Both the position numbers and the translations under genes were made by a program. A stretch of 6,295 bases of DNA from Pseudomonadota bacterium (lineage in GTDB: Bacteria > Pseudomonadota > Alphaproteobacteria > Rhodospirillales > Casp-alpha2): positions 1 to 6,295 of the forward strand of contig JAQBZY010000087.1 of the NCBI GenBank assembly GCA_027620395.1. The letters are read 5' to 3'. How positions within the stretch are numbered: the first letter of the stretch is position 1; each line of letters opens with the position of its first letter. The notes beneath the pieces are model-generated. The model saw only the letters and a program-made list of their open reading frames with translations. It searched no databases and was not told where the DNA came from. Below are positions 1 to 5,552 of the stretch, in pieces.

Positions 1-18
1 ATCGACGAGACGAAGCAT
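1..18 (-). CDS. possible start of the gene downstream of phnD (transporter ATPase?), truncated
   Basis: An ATG at 18-16 opens a frame reading M-L-R-L-V-D before the window ends. An AGGAG Shine-Dalgarno-like sequence lies at 34-30 on the same strand, 11 nt upstream, slightly longer than usual. The position, just after phnD and its hairpin, is where a PhnC ATPase or PhnE permease gene would sit. M-L-R-L/I starts are common for PhnC-type ATPases, which begin directly with the first strand of the nucleotide-binding domain. Six codons are far too few to identify a family, so the ATPase idea is inference from context only. Confidence 0.25.
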
Positions 19-45
19 CTGGAAGCTTGCTCCTGGTCAGGCGAA

Positions 46-74
46 GGGGTATCGGCGCCGGCCGCCGATACCCC
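46..74 (-). terminator. strong GC-rich hairpin between phnD and the next gene
   Basis: Bases 46-57 (GGGGTATCGGCG) pair perfectly with 63-74 (CGCCGATACCCC), giving a 12-bp stem closed by a 5-nt loop at 58-62. It starts 24 nt past the phnD stop codon. On the minus strand the stem is followed by TTCGCCTGACC and on the plus strand by CCCAAACC, so neither side carries the T tract of a classical intrinsic terminator. It is therefore more likely an mRNA 3'-end stabilising or partial-termination stem, as often found after a binding-protein gene in an ABC transporter operon. The hairpin is certain; its role is inferred. Confidence 0.6.
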
Positions 75-98
75 CCCAAACCTAACTCGAAAAGTAGA

Positions 99-1082
99 TT
101 ATTTACACTCGTATTTGACGCCGTTGGCGGCATCGATCTTACGAATGACCTCCCAATTCTTCTTATGCGTGATTGGGATGAATTTATCTTCTTTCTTGAA
201 CTCCTTCTTGAGTTCCGAGCCTTCCCACTTGAATGTGAAGAAGGCTTCCTTGATCTTGGCGGCGAGCGCCGGGTCGAGATTATGGGCGAGGCCGAAGCCG
301 GTGGTCGGGAAGGTCTGCGATTTATAGATCGACCGCACCGCATCCTTCTTGACGACGCCTCGCTGAAACATCCGGACCATCACCGAGTTGGCGACGGCGG
401 CGGCGTCGTAGTCCTTGTTGGCGACGCCGAGGACCGAGTTGTCATGCTTGCCGGAGAACGCAGTCTTGAAATCCTTGTCGGCGATCAGACCGAACTCGCC
501 TTTCAAAAGCGCCGACGGCGCCTTGAAACCGGAATTCGACGTCGGTGCCGTAAAGGCCAGGGTTCGTCCTTTGAGATCGGCCGGCGTCTTGATGGTGCTG
601 TCGGCGGGGACGATGATTTCCATCTCATAGCCGTAGGAGTTATCCTTGGCGGCCATCATCGCGAACGGCACGAAACCGGCGCAGGCCACCGCGATCGGAT
701 TCGATCCGGTGTTGAAGCCGGCGACATGCAGGCGGCCAGACCGCATTGCCTCGATCTGCGCGGCGTTCGATTGCACCGGGAAGAACATGACTTTCTTGCC
801 GGTGGTTTTTGCCATGTGCTGGATGAAGCCGTCCCAGACCTTGGCATAGACGGCCGGGTCTTCGACCGGCGTGTAGGCGAAGATGATGGTCGACGGGTTG
901 GCGATCTTGCTCTTGTCGGTCGGCAGGTCGGCGGTCAGATCGCCGTCACGGTCGCAATACTGCTTGTCCAGGAAGCTGCGCGGGCAGTCTTCGGCGCTGG
1001 CGGTTCCAGAAAAGCTGAATGTCAGCGCCAGGCCCATCGCGAACGCGGCAAACATGGTCGTTAGTCTATTGGGTCGTGCCAT
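99..1082 (-). CDS. phnD: PhnD-type phosphate/phosphite/phosphonate ABC transporter periplasmic binding protein
   Basis: This is the 327-residue periplasmic solute receptor of a phosphorus oxyanion ABC importer (PhnCDE/PtxABC type). Residues 1-30 form a Sec signal peptide: basic start (R3, R6), hydrophobic core 10-24 and an A-S-A cleavage site before E31; there is no lipobox. Family landmarks follow in order: Y70-T-P-V-E-D-P near the first strand, IEAMRSGRLHVAGF at 110-123, IVPADSTIKTPADLKGRT at 157-174, the ligand-loop-like S182-N-S-G-F, and GKHDNSVLGVANKDYDAAAV around 211-230. C33 and C43 lie close together and could form a disulfide. The ATG at 1082 has an AGGGGA ribosome site at 1091-1096 with an 8-nt spacer. 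No permease or ATPase is visible; they may lie beyond base 1. Which ligand is bound (phosphonate, phosphite or phosphate) cannot be told from sequence; the family call is firm. Confidence 0.9.
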   Translation of the reverse strand: MARPNRLTTMFAAFAMGLALTFSFSGTASAEDCPRSFLDKQYCDRDGDLTADLPTDKSKIANPSTIIFAYTPVEDPAVYAKVWDGFIQHMAKTTGKKVMFFPVQSNAAQIEAMRSGRLHVAGFNTGSNPIAVACAGFVPFAMMAAKDNSYGYEMEIIVPADSTIKTPADLKGRTLAFTAPTSNSGFKAPSALLKGEFGLIADKDFKTAFSGKHDNSVLGVANKDYDAAAVANSVMVRMFQRGVVKKDAVRSIYKSQTFPTTGFGLAHNLDPALAAKIKEAFFTFKWEGSELKKEFKKEDKFIPITHKKNWEVIRKIDAANGVKYECK

Positions 1083-1090
1083 GGAGTATA

Positions 1091-1096
1091 TCCCCT
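1091..1096 (-). promoter_or_regulatory. ribosome binding site of phnD
   Basis: The minus strand reads AGGGGA here, 8 nt before the phnD ATG at 1082. This supports that start and puts the signal peptide in the product. Confidence 0.7.
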
Positions 1097-1149
1097 GTTC
1101 GGTTTAGGCGTGATCGGGGCAAATTTGAAGCGCAACACCGGTGCACGCG

Positions 1150-1182
1150 GAAAGTTACATGATTATGTAAGAAAAGCTACAT
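1150..1182 (-). promoter_or_regulatory. candidate operator or Pho box upstream of phnD
   Basis: Two overlapping patterns are present. First, a perfect inverted repeat TTACAT-GATT-ATGTAA at 1155-1170. Second, read on the minus strand, three 7-bp units at exact 11-bp steps: ATGTAGC (1182-1176), CTTACAT (1171-1165) and ATGTAAC (1160-1154), separated by the AT-rich 4-mers TTTT and AATC. PhoB boxes are 11-bp-phased direct repeats of CTGTCAT plus an AT-rich 4-mer. CTTACAT matches 5 of 7 and ATGTAAC 4 of 7, so the geometry fits better than the bases. A CATAAT -10-like hexamer (1167-1162) overlaps the palindrome, which would suit repressor control instead. The sequence pattern is certain; the bound regulator is not. 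Confidence 0.4.
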
Positions 1183-1183
1183 T

Positions 1184-1215
1184 TGCAGAGCGTTGCTTGG
1201 CAATAGAATTCTGCA
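1184..1215 (-). terminator. imperfect stem-loop after the HAD phosphatase gene
   Basis: TGCAGA at 1184-1189 can pair with TCTGCA at 1210-1215, and within that loop TTGC (1193-1196) can pair with GCAA (1200-1203) across TTG. The structure begins 20 nt past the phosphatase stop codon and precedes the phnD control region, where a transcript end would be expected. The stems are short, interrupted and lack an adjacent T tract, so this is a weak terminator candidate. Confidence 0.2.
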
Positions 1216-1234
1216 CTGCCGATCATTCGCAAGG

Positions 1235-1879
1235 CTAATCTTTGAGTTCGCGAAGCGACGGGATAGTCGCGGTTCCGGGCGGAAACGGGTTCAATTGGCC
1301 GGCGGCGACCCGGCCGATGAAGGCAATGCCGTTGTTAACCGCCGCGATCCGGTCGGCCTCCGCGTCGCCGACGAATAGGGCGCCAGCAGCCTCGATGCCG
1401 TGCCGCCCGATTAACTCGTCGACGATTTCGGTTTTATCCATGGGCGAGCCGCGGACCTCGGTGAAATAGCCGGTCATGCCCCTGGCGTCGACGATACGTC
1501 TTAGTTCCGGCTCTGGCGTCCCGGAAACGACGAAGCAATGCTTATCCTGGCGGACGTTGTCCAGAAACTCCCTGGCGCCTTCGACCCAAGGGGCCGCGGT
1601 CACTTTGGCCTCAACCAGTTCACCATAGCGGCCGGCAATCTCGGTGAGGGCGGCTTGGTCGAGCTCGATGCCCAGGAACTCCAGGTGACAGTGCCGGATC
1701 TTGATCAGCCTGGATATGCCTTCGTTTTTTCCGTGATGCACCATGACCTTGGCTAACACATCCGGGCCATGCGGCTCGTAGAGAGTTCGGAACGCGTCTT
1801 CCTTCACGGCATTCGATTCGACCAGAACACCGTCGAAATCGAAGAAATAGGTGTCGTATGGGCGAGGCATCGCGTTCAT
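1235..1879 (-). CDS. HAD-superfamily phosphatase (subfamily IA type)
   Basis: A 214-residue cytoplasmic haloacid-dehalogenase-like hydrolase, predicted to remove phosphate from a small metabolite with Mg2+. All four HAD motifs are visible: motif I D14-F-D16-G-V-L (nucleophile and acid/base aspartates), motif II V118-S119-G-T-P, motif III K149 and motif IV V170-G-D172-A-E-A-D176. Residues 21-100 between motifs I and II form a helical C1 cap containing HHGKNEGISR (48-57), which resembles the N-G-G-I-S-R cap signature of uncharacterised HADs found near surface-sugar genes. The ATG at 1879 has GGA at 1888-1886 with a 6-nt spacer; an alternative ATG at 1870 would drop three residues. It may be cotranscribed with phnD 152 bp downstream, but that gap seems to contain its own control region. 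The substrate is unknown. Confidence 0.85.
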   Translation of the reverse strand: MNAMPRPYDTYFFDFDGVLVESNAVKEDAFRTLYEPHGPDVLAKVMVHHGKNEGISRLIKIRHCHLEFLGIELDQAALTEIAGRYGELVEAKVTAAPWVEGAREFLDNVRQDKHCFVVSGTPEPELRRIVDARGMTGYFTEVRGSPMDKTEIVDELIGRHGIEAAGALFVGDAEADRIAAVNNGIAFIGRVAAGQLNPFPPGTATIPSLRELKD

Positions 1880-2043
1880 TTCAAGTCCAGGTAACGGCGG
1901 TGGAGGTCAACCCGTGCAGTAAATGTCATGGCCGGCCTGGCGGTGCAAACTATCCGTCAGCGCCAATAAGCCAACCACCAATGGGCAGTTCTTGGAGCAA
2001 CCTGATTTGCCATGTAGGATGCCGCCAGTGAAATAGGTACGCA
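1880..2043. promoter_or_regulatory. divergent promoter region between the HAD phosphatase and Fnr-type genes
   Basis: This 164-bp spacer separates two head-to-head genes and must carry promoters for both. The best plus-strand candidate is listed separately. On the minus strand no convincing sigma-70 pair stands out; TTGACC at 1915-1910 is a good -35-like hexamer but its matching -10 is poor. By eye I found no TTGAT-N4-ATCAA FNR box, so autoregulation by the neighbouring Fnr-type protein is not supported by an obvious site. Confidence 0.5.
1992..2020 (+). promoter_or_regulatory. candidate sigma-70-like promoter of the Fnr-type regulator gene
   Basis: TTGGAG (1992-1997) and TAGGAT (2015-2020) are separated by exactly 17 bp. 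They match the consensus hexamers at 3 and 4 of 6 positions. Initiation near 2027 would leave a short leader of about 17 nt containing the TAGGT ribosome site at 2034-2038 before the ATG at 2044. The spacing is good but the hexamers are only moderate, so this remains a candidate. Confidence 0.35.
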
Positions 2044-2796
2044 ATGCCGGACCGGAAGTCGAAAACCACGGGCACGCTGCCATCGCCGATCCCGCGCCGC
2101 CGGCTAGGCGTTTCGCCTTGCGCCGCCTGCGACGTTCGCGACTCGGCGCTCTGTGCCGCGCTGTCGCCGATTGAGCGAATGCGGTTTTCAGAGGGCGTCA
2201 CGATCCTGACCGTGCCGGCGGCGAGCCCGCTGATCGACGAAGGCGAGCCGGACCTTTACGTGTTCAATGTGGTCGAGGGGTGCCTCAAGGTTTACAAACT
2301 GTTGTCGGACGGCCGCCGGCAGATCACCGGGTTCCTGTTCCCAGGCGATTTTCTGGGTCTCGTCAATTCCGCCGATTACACCTGCAGTGCCGAGGCGGTG
2401 ACGGAAACCCGGCTGTGCCGGATATCACGGAAACAGTTCGACGCCTTTTTCGACACCATGCCGTCGCTCGAGCGCCGGCTCTACACTTTCGCCAGCGAAC
2501 GCATCGCCGAGGTTCAGGAGCATATGTTGCTGCTTGGCCGCAAAACCGCCGCCGAACGCCTGGCGACATTCTTGAGTATATTGTCCAGGCGGGCCGCCGA
2601 GGCTGGCCGGCCGGCGGACGTGATCGTCTTGCCGATGAGCCGTGACGACATCGCCGACTATCTTGGACTGACCACGGAAACCGTCAGCCGGACGTTTTCG
2701 AAGCTCCGCAAGGCGAAGCTGATTTCCATCGACAAGGACCGTAAGATCCGCCTGCTCGATCTGGAAAAAATCTCCGAAATTGCCGCCGGTTCCTGA
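2044..2796 (+). CDS. Crp/Fnr-family oxygen-sensing transcriptional regulator (FnrN/FnrL type)
   Basis: A 250-residue DNA-binding regulator predicted to hold an oxygen-labile [4Fe-4S] cluster and act as a dimer when oxygen is scarce. The N-terminal arm has C26-x2-C29-x7-C37, the alphaproteobacterial FnrN/FnrL spacing, and the fourth ligand is C114 in the sensor beta roll. The cyclic-nucleotide-like sensor domain spans about 50-140 (V76-x-G-x-L-K, FLFPGDFLG at 97-105). The long dimerisation helix with MLLLGRKTAAERLA lies at about 150-174. The winged helix-turn-helix (200-240) contains DDIADYLGLTTETVSR; its E212-x2-S215-R216 triad is the FNR recognition signature for TTGAT-N4-ATCAA. The start has a modest TAGGT ribosome site. 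It is divergent from the phosphatase gene and convergent with the LLM gene. Targets are not evident in the window; a general role in low-oxygen gene control is the likeliest. Confidence 0.9.
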   Translation: MPDRKSKTTGTLPSPIPRRRLGVSPCAACDVRDSALCAALSPIERMRFSEGVTILTVPAASPLIDEGEPDLYVFNVVEGCLKVYKLLSDGRRQITGFLFPGDFLGLVNSADYTCSAEAVTETRLCRISRKQFDAFFDTMPSLERRLYTFASERIAEVQEHMLLLGRKTAAERLATFLSILSRRAAEAGRPADVIVLPMSRDDIADYLGLTTETVSRTFSKLRKAKLISIDKDRKIRLLDLEKISEIAAGS

Positions 2797-2806
2797 CCGT
2801 TTCCAA

Positions 2807-3814
2807 TTACGAAAGGTCGAATTCAGCGGCCAGCAATTCATACGAGCGGCGGTGGTCCCGCTGATCATGGGTCCAACTCAGGACCACGATTTCGTCGATG
2901 CCCAAGGCTGCCGCCAAATCCCTAAGCTTCGCTCCAAGCGTTGCCGCCGACCCGATCAGCGCATTGCCGCGGAGCTCGGCGATCCGCGCCCGCTCGGCGT
3001 CGGAATAAGGGAAATCGTCGGCGATCTCAGGCGGCGGCACCGGGCCTAAGTCGCCTTGCTCGCGCCGCGCTTTCCAATGCGCGCGGGATTGAAACAGGCG
3101 TCCCGCCTGGGCATCGGTTTCCGCCGCCAACGCCCAGACGCAGACGGTTGCCACGGGCGCCGGAAACTGGGCGCTCGGCCGATAGCTTCGCCGGTAAAGC
3201 TCGATCGCTTGGCCGGCGCCTCGGCCGTCGGTGATGAAATGCGCGAAACAATAAGGAATGCCGAAATGCGCCGCCACCTGCGCGCCGTAATCCGACGTGC
3301 CGAGCATCCAGATTTCCGGCCCCGTCTTGCTCATCGGTTTGGCCTTGATGTTGGCGAACGGGTGCCCGTCGATCAGGGGCTGACCTGATACCCAAGCCAT
3401 CAGGTCGCGGACATTGGCCGGGAAGTTTTCGGCGTCGGTATCGGCGTCGCGGTTCAAGGCGAACGCCGTTTTGCCGTCCGATCCCGGCGCCCGGCCCAGC
3501 CCCAAGTCAATCCGGCCCGGCGCAATGGCGTCCAGCACCCGGAACTGCTCGGCGACTTTCAACGGCGCGTAGTGCGGCAACATCACGCCGGCGCTGCCGA
3601 TCCGGATCCGCTCGGTCGCCTGGGCGATGGCGGCCATCAATATTTCCGGCGCGGTGCCGACGATGGTCGGATGATTGTGATGCTCGGAGACCCAAAACCG
3701 ATGATAGCCGAGCCGCTCGCAAAGTTGCGCCAATTCAATGGTGTCGCGAATCGCCTGATCCTCGGGTTTCCCCAAGGATGCGGTCGATTGGTCGAGAACG
3801 GATAATTTGATCAT
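2807..3814 (-). CDS. LLM-class flavin-dependent oxidoreductase (luciferase-like, group 1)
   Basis: A 335-residue cytoplasmic TIM-barrel oxidoreductase of the bacterial luciferase-like superfamily, predicted to use reduced FMN (or F420 in some relatives) in monooxygenation or hydride transfer. Signatures of the 'luciferase family oxidoreductase, group 1' (E. coli YhbW-like) are M1-I-K-L-S-V-L-D-Q-S, W41-V-S-E-H-H-N47, GSAGVMLPHYAPLKVAEQF (73-91), G100-R-I-D-L-G-L-G-R-A-P-G111 and WMLGTSDYGAQVA (169-181). The frame is open to 3850, but the ATG at 3814 gives the canonical family N-terminus and overlaps the previous gene's TGA as ATGA, so I chose it; AGGA lies at 3821-3818, close to the ATG. It is the last of four coupled genes. 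Substrate unknown; oxygenation of the operon's organic substrate is a guess. Confidence 0.88.
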   Translation of the reverse strand: MIKLSVLDQSTASLGKPEDQAIRDTIELAQLCERLGYHRFWVSEHHNHPTIVGTAPEILMAAIAQATERIRIGSAGVMLPHYAPLKVAEQFRVLDAIAPGRIDLGLGRAPGSDGKTAFALNRDADTDAENFPANVRDLMAWVSGQPLIDGHPFANIKAKPMSKTGPEIWMLGTSDYGAQVAAHFGIPYCFAHFITDGRGAGQAIELYRRSYRPSAQFPAPVATVCVWALAAETDAQAGRLFQSRAHWKARREQGDLGPVPPPEIADDFPYSDAERARIAELRGNALIGSAATLGAKLRDLAAALGIDEIVVLSWTHDQRDHRRSYELLAAEFDLS

Positions 3815-4179
3815 TTGTCCTGCAGATAGCGCGATCCGGCCGGCACGCAAGCGACCGGCACCGTCACCGTCATTTCGCCCAGCAACAGGAACGAGAGCGT
3901 TTTACCGTGCAGATCCTGACAAAGGGCGCTGTTGACGCCGCCTTCGAGGGCATCGTCGATGACGAAGTTCATGGCCGGCAAATTCGGAAGCTCGTAGCGG
4001 GTGACGGCGGAGGCGCCCTTGTGACGGAACAGCTCGAGCACCCGCGCCTCGGTCACTTGCGCTTTAAGATGCGGAAACGCATCCGGCAAGTACGGCACCA
4101 CGGAAATATTGGATCGATTGCCTTTGTCGCCGGCGCGGCCGTGCGCGACCGCATGTAGTGGCACCGTGATGCTACTCAT
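3811..4179 (-). CDS. small AtuA C-terminal-domain protein
   Basis: A 122-residue protein matching the C-terminal domain that is fused to AtuA in Pseudomonas. Its landmark is H13-G-R-A-G-D-K-G-N-R-S-N-I-S-V near the N-terminus, akin to the R-S-G-D-K-G motif of that domain. Further features are YELPNLPAMNFVIDDALEGG (62-81) and a C-terminal S-L-x-x-D-like L-C-Q-D-L-H-G-K segment. The frame stays open to 4269, inside the preceding gene, but the ATG at 4179 is preferred: it forms an ATGA overlap with the upstream stop, has GAGG at 4190-4187 with a 7-nt spacer, and starts where the family starts. It very likely partners with the preceding AtuA-domain protein. Its biochemical activity is not established. 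Confidence 0.82.
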   Translation of the reverse strand: MSSITVPLHAVAHGRAGDKGNRSNISVVPYLPDAFPHLKAQVTEARVLELFRHKGASAVTRYELPNLPAMNFVIDDALEGGVNSALCQDLHGKTLSFLLLGEMTVTVPVACVPAGSRYLQDK

Positions 4180-5549
4180 GGCGTCACCTCGATGGCGCGA
4201 GACCGTGCTTCGACCGGGCCCCTCGGCAGCAACACCGATGACGTGTTGACCTGGCCGAGGACCGAGCAACGAAATCCGCCGCCGCCGGCCGGACCTGAGC
4301 AGAACAGGCTGAGCACTTCATCGGTCAGATACTGAGCCTCCGCCTTATCCTGAGTCCTGACGGCGGCGCGGAGCCTGTATTCGCCGTCCAATGGTCTGTT
4401 GTCGCCGGCCAGGCGCTCTGATCTGTCGTTGTCGAACACGGCGCCGGCGCCGATCACTTCGACGCGAATACCGGTATCGGTGATCCGGCGTTTGACGCGG
4501 GTGGTGACGATATCGGCGGCGAGCTTGGCGCGGGCCAACGCATTGGGGCCGGCGTAGGTCAGTTCCGCCTCGCCCAAGAACCCACCGTCGGCCGAGACTG
4601 TGGCTTTCAAGGTCTCGGGCGGTGGCTTGCCGCGGGCACCCTTGACGCGGACCCGGTCCTTGCCGGCATCCTCAAGCGTGACGCCGGTGATGTCGAGCGT
4701 CACATCGGGCGTCAGGTAATTGGCCGGATCATGCACTTCGTAAAGTATTTGCTCGGTCACCGTGGCGCGGGTCACCATGCCGCCGGTGTTGGCGGCCTTA
4801 CCGATGACGATGCCGCCCATCTCGTCGATTTCGGCGACCGGAAAGCCGAGATCGGCCATTCCCGGTACGTCCTTGAAGCCGGGATCGCAGAAATAACCGC
4901 CGGTGACCTGGCCGCCGCATTCCAGCAAATGCCCGGCGACGGTGCCGGCCGCGAGCCGGTCCCAGTCATCCTCGGCCCAACCGAATTCGTGGATCAACGG
5001 GCCCAGCACCAATGCCGCGTCGGTGGTCCGGCCGACCAGGACGATGTCGACGCCGAGCGCCAAGGCCGCCGCCACCGGCCGGGCACCGAGATAAACATTG
5101 GCGGCGACAATTTCCTTGCCGTCGATGCTGAGCCCCTCGACCGTCGGCAGGCTGCCGACTTCGTCGGCGCTCATGAAGGTCAAAAGATCGTCGCCCTCGA
5201 CGATGGCGACACGTAAACCCTCGATGCCGAGCTCTTTAGCCAACTCGTGCACCCGCTTGGCGCCGCCGATCGGATTGGCGTTGCCGAGATTGGCGACGAT
5301 CCGAACGTTATGTTCGCGGCAAAGCGCCAGGACGCCAGTTAGATAGTGATCGAGATAGGGGGAGTACCCCTTGTCCGGGTTCCGCATCTTGATCCGTTGC
5401 GCGATGGCCAGCGTCCGCTCGCCCATGACTTCGAATATCAGATAGCGCGGGCCATCCATGCGGCCCAAGGTCTCGACCACCGGCGCCCCGGCATCGAAGC
5501 GATCGCCGGCAAATCCGGCGCCGCTGCCGATGTAGACTTTCTTAGTCAT
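4176..5549 (-). CDS. AtuA N-terminal-domain protein (acyclic terpene utilisation family, formerly DUF1446)
   Basis: A 457-residue cytoplasmic protein of the AtuA N-terminal family (PF07287). AtuA belongs to the Pseudomonas citronellol/geraniol catabolic cluster, but its reaction is undefined. Conserved stretches are I7-G-S-G-A-G-F-A-G-D-R17, Y69-L-T-G-V-L-A, N87-L-G-N-A-N-P93, G173-R-T-T-D-A-A-L180, E210-C-G-G-Q-V-T-G-G-Y-F220 and the glycine-rich C417-x-G-P-A-G-G-G-G425 near the end. The protein stops after this motif, where fused homologues continue into the domain encoded by the next, overlapping gene. The start lies 3 nt after the stop of the dehydrogenase gene (TAA-ACG-ATG), with GGAAG at 5565-5561 as a distant ribosome site, so translation is probably coupled. 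Substrate unknown; a hydroxy- or branched-acyl derivative is a reasonable inference. Confidence 0.88.
   Translation of the reverse strand: MTKKVYIGSGAGFAGDRFDAGAPVVETLGRMDGPRYLIFEVMGERTLAIAQRIKMRNPDKGYSPYLDHYLTGVLALCREHNVRIVANLGNANPIGGAKRVHELAKELGIEGLRVAIVEGDDLLTFMSADEVGSLPTVEGLSIDGKEIVAANVYLGARPVAAALALGVDIVLVGRTTDAALVLGPLIHEFGWAEDDWDRLAAGTVAGHLLECGGQVTGGYFCDPGFKDVPGMADLGFPVAEIDEMGGIVIGKAANTGGMVTRATVTEQILYEVHDPANYLTPDVTLDITGVTLEDAGKDRVRVKGARGKPPPETLKATVSADGGFLGEAELTYAGPNALARAKLAADIVTTRVKRRITDTGIRVEVIGAGAVFDNDRSERLAGDNRPLDGEYRLRAAVRTQDKAEAQYLTDEVLSLFCSGPAGGGGFRCSVLGQVNTSSVLLPRGPVEARSRAIEVTP
4184..4190 (-). promoter_or_regulatory. ribosome binding site deciding the start of the small AtuA-domain gene
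   Basis: The minus strand reads GAGGTGA, a near-perfect anti-Shine-Dalgarno match embedded in the last codons of the AtuA-domain gene. GAGG ends 7 nt before the ATG at 4179. It supports independent initiation there rather than a longer product from 4269. Confidence 0.7.
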
Positions 5550-5552
5550 CGT

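Noticed and set aside
27..1064. Long open frame of 345 codons on the plus strand opposite phnD
   Set aside because: It is the antisense of a gene with signal peptide, ribosome site and clear family motifs. Its translation is rich in R, G, D and H with no recognisable domain, typical of GC-rich antisense frames.
1136..1143. CACCGGTG palindrome in the phnD leader region
   Set aside because: The symmetry does not extend beyond 8 bp, which is expected by chance in GC-rich DNA.
1235..1879. Phosphonoacetaldehyde hydrolase (PhnX) identity for the HAD protein because it lies beside phnD
   Set aside because: Motif I reads D-F-D-G-V-L rather than the PhnX D-x-A-G-T form. The lysines in the cap (K51, K60) fit the general GISR-type HAD cap as well as a Schiff-base site, so a generic phosphatase is the safer call.
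1950..2201. 83-codon minus-strand frame across the divergent spacer and the start of the regulator gene
   Set aside because: It overlaps a well-supported gene on the other strand, has no recognisable domain, and mostly mirrors regulator codons and promoter DNA.
2797..2816. Small stem TTTC/GAAA with flanking CC/GG between the convergent genes
   Set aside because: Only four uninterrupted pairs plus a bulge and no T tract, too weak to call a terminator.
3815..3850. N-terminal extension of 12 residues on the LLM oxidoreductase
   Set aside because: The family starts at M-I-K-L-S-V-L-D-Q, and the ATG at 3814 makes a coupled ATGA overlap; the extension lies inside the preceding gene.
4180..4269. 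N-terminal extension of 30 residues on the small AtuA-domain protein
   Set aside because: The stretch lies out of frame within the end of the AtuA-domain gene, and the strong GAGGTGA site points to the start at 4179.
4731..5216. 161-codon plus-strand frame opposite the AtuA-domain gene
   Set aside because: Antisense to a strongly conserved coding region, with no family resemblance and no convincing ribosome site.
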